Source of the DNA: Setophaga petechia | Taxonomy: Eukaryota > Chordata > Aves > Passeriformes > Parulidae | Reading direction: 5' to 3' | DNA length: 64,000 bases | NCBI GenBank assembly: GCA_024362935.1 | Contig: JANCRA010000017.1 | Location: 20,882,501 to 20,946,500, forward strand | Part shown: positions 55,906 to 64,000 of the stretch, in pieces | Layout: each line of letters begins with the position of its first letter | Position numbering within the stretch: position 1 is the stretch's first letter | The notes under the pieces: model-generated | Told to the model about the DNA's origin: nothing | What the model saw: only the letters and a program-made list of their open reading frames with translations | Database searches by the model: none | Translations under genes and position numbers: made by a program

Positions 55906-57610
55906 GTCCCCAGGGCTGGCTGCAGGGCAGGGTGACAGCAGGGCCTGCACCCACGGGCCCTGCATCACTCCTAGGGGTGCTGGGGTCCCCCCAAGAACCT
56001 GCCCCCCCTGCCAAAGGGGCCCCACTCCATCCCAAAGCCAAATCCTCACACACCTGAAAACATTCTGCCTACCTGGCACAGCCACCAACAGTCGTGTTAC
56101 AAAAACACCACCAGCCCCAAAAAGATCTATTGATGGCTGAGACATTAAAGTGTTTCTGTTAGAAACCTTGCCCAAAACAGAGAGAGCAGGCAGAAGCAAA
56201 CAGTGCAGAAGCAGACACTTCTCATGTCCCAGGAGCAGACACTGCCATCTCAGAGGAGCTCTGCAATCTGCCCCAGGACCTGGTGACTTCCATCAACCCT
56301 TTGCAATGAAGGAGCTTTGCAGTGCTGTGCCAAGCCAGATCACACAGTGCACATTTATCCAGCAAGGAGGGATTCACAACCATACTTTTGTTCATTTGTG
56401 CATTATTATTTTACCCTCTGTTCCCCACTCCAATTTTCTGCAGCAATCACAGGATGGCACAAAATCCCTCAGCAGCTGGTTAAGAACAAGAAATCCCAGA
56501 GCAGGCACTCCAGCTGAGGAGAGGAGAATCTGGGAGCAGGTCCAGCCCCAATCTCATGCTGCCCAAGGAGGAAGGGCCAGACCAGAGATCCCTCATGGCC
56601 TGAAATGTTTATTAACAGCCCTGTGGCATTGCCTGAGTGTGCAGGGATGTGATTGAATCCATTTTCCTGACAGAGCTTCCAAGAGGAGGCTCAGTTAAGA
56701 GGAATGAAAAGGAGCCAGAGCTGCCCCTGCCTTCCCTCCCACCCCACAGGAGCCACACACGTAACCCAGCCCTGGTGCTCCCTGCACTGCCCCAAAGCTG
56801 CCCCAGCCTGCCCAAACCCTGCCTCAGGAGCTGCCTTAAAGCTCCCAAAGCCACAGATATCTGCAGCTGGAGACAGCACAGAGGAATCAATATTTTAAAG
56901 CCTGGGAAACGTCCATTTAGATTAATGCTGTGCTGAAAATAGCACTTTCTGCAACTCACCAGACAACTGCTACAGGATCCAGGGCAGTTTAATGGAGTGA
57001 TATCCCAGGTACATAAAGCTGCTCTGAAGGAAACTCAGCATCCATCACCTGTGCTCTACTCTGTTTATCTGTAGTGATTGCTTTTAGAAATATCTTTTTT
57101 TGGTGGACTCACGTGCAAGCCATCTCTCTTGGCTAAGACTTACTGGGCTGATAATCAAAGCCATCAGCTTTGAGAGCCAAGAAAGGTGCCCTGTCTATTG
57201 CTACAGACAGATCAGCCTGGGCAAGGCTCCAAGCAGGAGCAGAACAGGGCTTTTAACCCAGAGCAGAAAGCCCTCCCATCTCCTCCTGGCAGAGATGGAG
57301 GTCAGCCCAGGCCTGGGACAGGATTCAGCTGAGAGAGGAGAGATGTGGGGCACCAGTGAGCTGTTTGCAGAGCTGAGTCCACAGTTCCACTGCCACATAA
57401 CCCAGAATCGCCCTCCAAAGCAGGGAAATTATTTTATCCATTTTTCACAGGTAAGGGGCAGAGTCAGAACCAGCAAGGTGCTTATAGGAAGGGTTCAGAA
57501 GGAGAAATCACTGCTAAAAATCCCCACCTACACCTTAGCCCTGGTGATGTTTCACCTTAAACCCAGAGGGGCTGCCCAGAGCTGTGAGGTGTGAGCCCAG
57601 GAGTGCCCGG
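55906..57610. other. Mostly unique DNA, no gene confirmed
   Basis: About 1.7 kb. A 164-codon non-repetitive frame (57100-57594, plus) is the longest outside arrays but has no known domain and reads through a possible old SINE at 57400-57470. Confidence 0.5.
57400..57470. mobile_element. Possible ancient MIR-like fragment
   Basis: CCCTCCAAAGCAGGGAAATT then ATTTTATCCATTTTTCACAG and GTAAGG resembles the MIR segment that reads roughly CCCTGTGAGGTAGG, TTATCCCC, ATTTTACAG. Only about 60 bases match and divergence is high, so this could be chance. Confidence 0.25.
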
Positions 57611-57890
57611 GCAGAGCAGGGCAGGGCAGGGCAGGGCAGGGGAGGGGAGGGCAGGGGAGGGCAGGGGAGGGGAGGGCAGGGGAGGGCAGGGGAGGGGAGG
57701 GCAGGGGAGGGGAGGGCAGGGCAGGGGAGGGCAGGGCAGAGCAGGGCAGGGCTGGGCTGGGCAGGGCAGGGCAGGGCTGGGCAGGCAGAGCAAAGCAGGC
57801 AGGGCAGGGCAGGGCTGTGCAGGGCAGGGCTGGGCAGGGCAGGCAGAGCAGAGCAGGGCAGGGGAGGGCTGTGCAGGGCAGGGCAGGGCG
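57611..57890 (+). repeat. G-rich (GGGCA/GGGGA)n tract
   Basis: Pentamers GGGCA and GGGGA, later interrupted by GCTGG, GCAGAGC and AAAGCAGGC. The first 130 bases are almost continuous G-tracts of three to four separated by one to two bases, a strong G-quadruplex-forming pattern on the plus strand. Confidence 0.95.
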
Positions 57891-58624
57891 CTCAGGGTCC
57901 CCCTGCGGGTCCCGGAGGCAGCCGGGGGTGCCCAGCCCACGGCAGGGAGGGAGGACCTTCACTGTCTCAAAACTTGACCAAGACTGCCACCTACTAACAC
58001 TCAGCAGGAATGACTGGAACTGTCTCGTGTTTCCAGGCAGAGCAGAACAGAGGACAAAACCCCCCTAGAACTGCACTTGAAAAGTTGTTTAACATGAAAA
58101 GCATCTTTCTTTTTCTCTTCGTTTTGGATATGATACCTTGCTGATATGGTACCCTGCTATGTATAACCCAATAGTCCCCATAGGGAGGAAGAAATTCCTC
58201 TTTTTTCCCTCCTAACTAGAACCCAGCTGTGCATTAATCACTAACACAGTCATTCTTTGAATCTAAACCCAAGCATTTTTGTACCTGGAAGATTTGGGGG
58301 TACCTGGAAAGGAGTTTTCCCACAGGAGAAATCAGTGCAGACCCCTGGAGCCAAAGCGGATGCCCTGACCATAGAACTGGCCTTGATTTATCTTGTGGCC
58401 ATCTGGAAATAATTAGCTTCTCGTTAACACAAGCTGCAGCTTTTGCATTTGGTGTTCAGCTGATGACCTTCAGCTGTCCTTGCTCAGGACTCTCCTCACA
58501 CCGGCTGAGCCACAGAAAGCTCAGGATTGCAGACTGGCATTTGGGTAATGCCTGGAACACAGAGAGCTTACAGCAAACACAGCTGAGCTCCTGTGGGCAC
58601 TGCTGCACAGTCCAGACCTGCAGA
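57891..58624. other. Unique DNA
   Basis: No gene seen. AT-rich with TTCTTTTTCTCTTCG near 58107 and a diverged repeat-like GGTACCTGGAA doublet near 58282-58306. Confidence 0.5.
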
Positions 58625-59047
58625 GGGGCCCGGGGAGGCCACGGGGCTGCTCCAGGATGGAGCCAGGCTGGGACACCTGGGGGGGCTCACCTGGACGGGA
58701 GCAGCTCCAGGGAGAGCTCAGAGCCCCTGGCAGGGCCTGCAGGGGCTCCAGGAGAGCTGCAGAGGGACTGGGGACAAGGGATGGAGGGACAGGACACAGG
58801 GAATGGCTCCCAGTGCCAGAGGGCAGGGATGGCTGGGATATTGGGAACTGTTCCGTGGCAGGGTGGGCAGCCCTGGCACAGGGTGCCCAGAGCAGCTGGG
58901 GCTGCCCCTGGATCCCTGGCAGTGCCCAAGGCCAGGCTGGACAGGGATGGAGCAGCCTGGGATGGTGGGAGGTGTCCCTGCCATGGCAGGGCTGGCACTG
59001 GACTGTCTTTAAGGTCCCTTCCAACCAGCCACTGATATTTTATTCTG
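58625..59047 (+). mobile_element. CR1 LINE, 5'-truncated 3'-end copy
   Basis: The sequence follows the last 420 or so bases of an avian CR1 element: GCTCCAGGGAGAGCTCAGAG, then GGCACAGGGTGCCCAGAGCA, GGTGTCCCTGCCATGGCAGG and the terminal TTTAAGGTCCCTTCCAACC. It covers the end of the reverse-transcriptase region and the 3' UTR; no intact frame remains. The terminal 8-bp repeats have decayed to TATTTTATTCTG. Orientation is plus. This is the main evidence for an avian (or at least sauropsid) genome. Confidence 0.95.
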
Positions 59048-59398
59048 CTCTCACTGGTTGACACCTGAGCTTTGATCTGTTTTGGCTCAGCTTGCACTGG
59101 GTCACTGAGAGCACAGGAGGAGCAGTGCCCAAAGCAAACTGCAGCAGCTTTACTCACAACACATCCCTGATTCTTCTTCCTTCTCTGCCACATGGGACCA
59201 CAAAGGAGCACAGGGATTTATAAAAGGGGCCCTGGGGGAGGCAGCAGGAACTGAATTTTGGTCTGGTGATGTGTAGAGGCTGATCCCACTGCCCTGCCCT
59301 GCACACAGTCACTTAGAGGAGGTGTCCCCTGTGCCAGCAGCTGCCTGCCCTGCCCTGCCTGCCCTCACTGCAGGTGCTGCCAGTGCTGCAGCCACGCA
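59048..59398. other. Unique DNA
   Basis: No gene or array seen; a small CTGCCCTGCC doubling lies near 59343-59362. Confidence 0.5.
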
Positions 59399-59570
59399 AC
59401 GTCCTGCACCTCTGCCAGCTGGGCACGTCCTGCACCTCTGCCAGCTGGGCACGAACTGCAGGCAGGGCAGCATTCCTGAACGCTCAGCATTCCTGAACGC
59501 CCAGCATCCCTGAATGCCCAGCCTCTCTGAACGCCCAGCATCTCTGAACCATCACCCTCTCTGAAGGCCC
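59399..59570. repeat. Two short tandem repeats
   Basis: CGTCCTGCACCTCTGCCAGC followed by TGGGCA repeats twice at 59399-59451. CTGAACGCCCAGCATCTCT-type 18-19-bp units repeat about five times at 59472-59570. Confidence 0.9.
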
Positions 59571-60250
59571 AGCCGCTCCTCCCCGTCTCGGCACTTTGGA
59601 AGGAGCTCCCTGGGCCGCTAGCTGTCGTTGTTGTCCTGTGCAGCCCTGGCTCCTGCCAGAGCCTTCCAGCAGGCACAGCCAGACCACGAATTCCGGAGCC
59701 GGCACCGAATTAAGCTTTGCTCATTCACCAGGAGATAGATGAGCGGGGCTACCTCGAGCTGTGACCATGCAGTGCCAAGGAGAACACAACAGTCTGACAG
59801 CAGTTCGGGGCGGTGGTGCCCAGGGAAGGCTCCAGCAGATGCTGCTTTGCTGGCAGAGTTTGTGCGAACTGCGATCAGCTCCTTTCACCCTGCACACGTG
59901 TGCCCCCCCCTGCAGACAGGCAACTGCGAATCCCCCGCGTCTGGGGGCTGGGGGTGCTCGCTGAGCTCGGGCACGGCAGGTGCTGCTCCCCAGCCTCCCC
60001 AGAGTCTCTGCAGCACAGAGTCCAACACCGCAGCCCAGACGGACAAAGGGACAGAGGACAAAGCGCTCAGAAGGGCTCAGCCCTGGGTCTGCGGCTGGTG
60101 GAGCAGAGCCCGGAGAGGAGCAGGGCAGCTCAGGGGCTGCAGAGCGAATTTCCCTGCTGTGCAGAGCGAATTTCTGTGCTGTGCAGAGCGAATTTCCCTG
60201 CTGTGCAGAGCGAATTTCCGTGCTGTGCAGAGCTGCCCCGGCCTCTCTGC
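59570..60250. promoter_or_regulatory. CpG-containing segment, possible regulatory region
   Basis: CpG density is above that of the flanks (CCGTCTCGGC, GGGCCGCTAGCTGTCG, GGAGCCGGCACCG, TTCGGGGCGGTGG, CCCCCGCGTC). It includes the 22-bp array at 60137-60228. Open frames of 192-199 codons on both strands overlap here without recognisable domains. No core promoter motif is identified. Confidence 0.25.
60137..60228. repeat. Tandem repeat, 22-bp unit, about four copies
   Basis: The unit contains GCAGAGCGAATTTCC then CTGCTGT; copies differ at TTTCCC/TTTCTG/TTTCCG. On the minus strand the core reads GGGAAATTCGC in two copies, one base from an NF-kappaB-type GGGRNNYYCC site. Confidence 0.93.
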
Positions 60251-63200
60251 AGGAGCTGCTCCACCCGGGCCAAGCACAGCAGCCTCTGCCCCTCCACAAG
60301 GGCCAGAGCTACACAAAGGTGGCCACAACCTTCATTAAGAAGTTGAACTTCACGTTTTTAACTGGATACACCAGGGAAAAGCTCAGCACCTATGGATCTG
60401 AAGGGCTCTGGCCTGGCTAAAGGTGGAATACCCTCAGGGAGGGGTTCCTAGAGGAAGGGTTAGGGAGAAATGAGGATACAAATTCAGGGAAAGGATGAAT
60501 TCAGCAACTGCCTGCATTTGCTGCAGTTTCCTGCATTTGACATGCTGAACTGAGTTACTGTAAAAACCTCAATCTTCAGTTAAATCTCATGTTACTATTA
60601 CCATCCAATTATAATCACTACTCAACACCAGAGGGATACCAAACTCTTTGGCCTCTTTCTGCTGACCTCAAAATAACATTTCAGAAAATAGAAAGCCACA
60701 GCTTATTTTAAAGCTACTTCAAAAATATAACGATTTAATTGCACATTCATAACTGTGTGGGTGTATAAACAAAGGCATATTCACACATACACACAAATTC
60801 TTTCCCATGAGCAGGAGTTCTTCAGCTGACTGCAGTGGGGACAGATGGCACCAATAAAGGAGAAGCCAGCCCTTCGTGGGGAGGGAGAGCAGGAACTTTC
60901 TGTGGGACAAGCAGGACATGTTACTGCCCATTTCAGACACTTAGCAGTGCTCCATGTTTTGCCCATGCCATGTGTTAAACACATCCAACACATTTCCCAC
61001 AGCTGCACTGAGAGGGTCTGACTGACCGAGACAACCTGAAAGAGAAGAGCACCTGCAACAGACTGAAGTCACTCTGAGCAATGTGGGGAAAGGTTGCTAA
61101 ACAGCTGACCTAAGATTCAATCCAAATTTCACTGTTTTCGCTGGGAATTCCCCCAGTGACTTTGCTGAGCTTTCAATGAAGTCTCAAGCCCAGAAAATGA
61201 GAAACAGAAGAGAGATCTCTGGTTTGCAGAAACCCTCACATCACCTCCACCAGAAACCTCCCACAAGACTTAGCAAGCAGTTGGTACTGCTGCACAGACT
61301 GTAAAAGAGACAGCATCCACCTAATTTCCAAGTATTTTCCTCAGTCAGCTATGAGAAACCATTCTGAAGCAGCTCTCTGTTTCCTAAAAATGTCTTCTCT
61401 TATCCCTTTGAACTTTTCTGAAGAGTTGTGCTCAGTACTCATCCCTGCTGCAGTAGTAGATGTAGTCAAATACATTCATACCATTTATGCAGTAAATGTT
61501 CTAGACACTATTTGCTCACGTGCAGACTGTCCCAAAGGCTGTGTACTCATTAAAAAGGAAAAAAATTAATTTATTTAAAATCCAGCTCTACATAATTCCA
61601 TTTTAGTGCAATCTATATTCAAGCAAGCATTTAAATATTCTATTAAAATGGATCCATCATCAAATATCATGGACTCCAGCAAAATAATAGCTAACATCTT
61701 AGTGCTAAGCCTCCATCAGAGTCACACTGGTGCCTTGATACCCCCTTCATTTATTTCCAATTCTGGCACCCGTAACCATGGCAACATATATGGAAACATT
61801 TCAAGCAGAACAGAACTGACAATCACAATAACAGCACGGAATACCTGAGGTGGGGAAAAGAGGAGCGGCACAAGCAGGTAGTTGTTGAAATTAAAAGCTA
61901 ATGACAAGAAAACAGCTGGAAACAAATGCTGGCTCTCACGGCCATATTCTCCAGGCAGATGCATTTCTGCAAACCTGGTCTGTGCCATCTTATTAGCAAT
62001 GGAAAGGGAGGTAAAAGATTTTTTTTTCAGCAAAGAGTAAAAGTGTAAACTCTAAAAAGTAAGTTGCTGCAAATAGAAAACAAATTTTTATCTGTTGTAT
62101 GAACATCCAGGAGTACTCAGCATTAACCCATGCAAAGCAAGTGTTTTTTCCAAAGGCAAACACTCACAAATGTGCTTCAGAGAAACACTGTCCATCAAGA
62201 AAGAAAGAGAAGTCACCTTTTAAAGAGATTCTAAAAGAATAATTCCATTAGCCTACATCAAAGAACAGGTTTGAAATGAACATGAGTTAATAAACCATAT
62301 ATGTGTAAACTGGGATAACTTCCTAGACATTTAAGGGAACTAATTAGCATTTGAATGCTGTGAAGCAAGAAAGGGAAATTCTATCTTTAAACTGTAACAA
62401 TCAAAACTAGAAATGAGATTGACCTGTGTGGGAGAGCCTAGCAGGATGCAGCTGCAAGGTTAGCCTCCAAGGTTTATGGGGCTGGAGCTGAAAAAACACA
62501 AAGATCAAGGCCATCACGAGTCCTGCAGGGAGGGCTGGGGTTTTTATCTGTTACCCCGTGAAGCTGAATTTAGAGAACAGAATTAAAGCACCAGAGCTGG
62601 ACTCACATCAGCCTCCCTGTTGCAGCCAAAGCTGAGAGCCAGGCATCAAAACCACAGGAACTCAGCCAGCAAGGCTCCCTGGGAAAACGGGAGGAAAATA
62701 AGAGAAGACAAAAGCAAACTTGGTACTGAACTAGAGAGCTGGGGGAAGGAGGCAGAGGGTCCGGGGATGGCTCTGGCAAGGAGTTGTAACCTCCAAAAAC
62801 CAACAGGAGCCCCTTCCCCAAACCTCACCCCAGCATCACTGACTGCTGCCTGAGGGCTGCACACACACTCCCAGCCTGCAGAGTCCATTTAGCCAGCTCC
62901 TTTACAGCCCTTTCTCCTCCATCAGAAGGAAACACAAACAACTCTGCAGCAGGTATTGGGTAGGATAAACCCCATCCTTGCATGGGAAAGAGTGGGACAG
63001 GCAGAAGTGGCTGCAGACTGCAAAAAGGCCTGAACCCATAAAGCATGTAAATGCACACAGGAGTCAGAATTTGCAGGATCAGGCAGTGCAGGCAGTTCCT
63101 GTCCCTTTTCAGTGCCTTGTGCCTGAAACAGGAGGATGGAGTCTGGCTCTCACTGCTCCTCTCTCGGGGCTGTGGAGGGGATTGTGTGTGCTGGAGCAGC

Positions 63201-64000
63201 CACCCCAAGGGCTGGAGGAGCAGGAGGAGCTCCCTGGGGCAGGAGCTGCCAGCCACAGACAGGCACGGGGGCTGAGGAGGGCCTGGCACTCCTGGGACCA
63301 CTGGGACTCACTCCTCACAAAGCTCCCACACTGTGCCCTGGCTGGGGGCTCCCTCTGCCCGTGTGCAGGACTGCAGACCCAGAGTCCAAACCCCATCAGA
63401 CAGCCCCAGACACCTCCCAGTGCCCCCCCAGCACCCTGTGCTTCCCTGCTGGGCCCCTGCTGCCCCTGGGAACCGTGGTCCCCACTGCTGCTGGTCCATC
63501 ACTGCAGCAGCAGGGGCTGCAGAGGGAGCTGGGAGTGCTCCTCTTCAGGGCTGGGGCAGAAAGATGGTCCATCCTTTTCTCGTGGTCTTTTAGTCATTCT
63601 GATCTTATGGTGCAGCAAAGGCCAGTGCAGGGTTCAGTGGAAGCAGGGGAAAGTCTGGATTAGAAATGGAGAACAGGGAAATGGAGAAGAACGGGGATGT
63701 GAGCTGGCAATAAGAGTTAGTGTCCCCTTTCTCACTGCCATCTCAGAAAATGTGACTGTCAAGGCACAGGACACAAAAAGCTGCCATTCACTGTCACACA
63801 GCAGGCACCTTACTCTCCTTCCTCTGGGGAATTCCCTCAGTCACTGGATTTTGTAAAAGAGAATATTTTCCTCCTACCATTGTGTGCCTCATTGACTCCT
63901 ATTTTCTTCTTTGTCATCTGTAAGACTCTTCTTCCTGACCCCAAGAAGGATTTGAGCTTTCCAGCCAATTTCTCTAATGCCTTCAGGTTAGCAGGGGTTC
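60229..64000. other. Unique DNA to the window end, no gene seen
   Basis: About 3.8 kb, AT-rich from 60420 to 62440 and GC-richer at 63120-63560. Overlapping open frames of 158-292 codons at 62825-63856 on both strands show no recognisable domain; the longest (62978-63856, plus) has low-complexity GC-rich composition. No array or transposon is detected. Confidence 0.5.

Noticed and set aside
57100..57594. 164-codon non-repetitive frame, and similar ones at 31338-31790, 36602-37045, 45712-46101 and 62978-63856
   Set aside because: A few frames of this length are expected by chance in 64 kb of mixed GC content. None has a recognisable domain, and some have open frames on the opposite strand too.

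Overview
This window looks like nuclear DNA from a bird, most likely a songbird. The support is a 3'-end CR1 LINE fragment of clear avian type at about 58.6-59.05 kb, a second short CR1 3' tail at about 2.1 kb, no mammalian-type SINEs, and a large number of GC-rich minisatellites such as long-read assemblies recover from avian microchromosomes and chromosome ends. The species and chromosome cannot be fixed from the sequence. No rRNA, tRNA, CRISPR array, bacterial-style operon or complete protein-coding gene is visible.

The dominant feature is tandem repetition. I count roughly forty separate arrays with different units (about 5 to 74 bp), together near 13-14 kb, about a fifth of the window. 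The largest are 37351-39390 (68 units of exactly 30 bp with no length change), 43158-44400 (11-bp units), 52427-53515 (CCAA-type units), 27303-28000 (22 bp), 13632-14315 (22 bp), 5626-6244 (11 bp), 3171-3670 (51 bp) and 19093-19553 (39/42 bp). They sit as islands in moderately AT-rich, apparently unique DNA. Most long open frames (up to 846 codons) lie in these arrays and are by-products of stop-free repeat units, not genes.

Between the arrays I looked for exons by hand. Several short open segments on the minus strand between 13.1 kb and 1.7 kb are bounded by good 3' and 5' splice signals, and six of them (13000-13054, 9845-9958, 8005-8086, 7610-7660, 7126-7170, 6795-6826) can be read in one consistent frame. 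Further candidates lie at 4255-4320, 3958-3998, 3635-3772 and 1749-1957, and a few on the plus strand (28653-28717 with 29033-29075, 40134-40205, 42701-42775). None encodes a peptide I recognise, and chance exon-like segments are common in vertebrate introns, so all are low-confidence. The simplest reading is intronic or intergenic DNA, possibly inside a long gene.

Two CpG-rich patches (20440-21000 and 59570-60250) are the best promoter-like candidates. The most interesting structural observations are arrays whose unit carries a consensus 5' splice site (3171-3670, 21117-21439, 34224-34440), an array in which nearly every unit can form a G-quadruplex (37351-39390), and a minisatellite enclosed by a 39-bp near-perfect inverted repeat (15732-16023).
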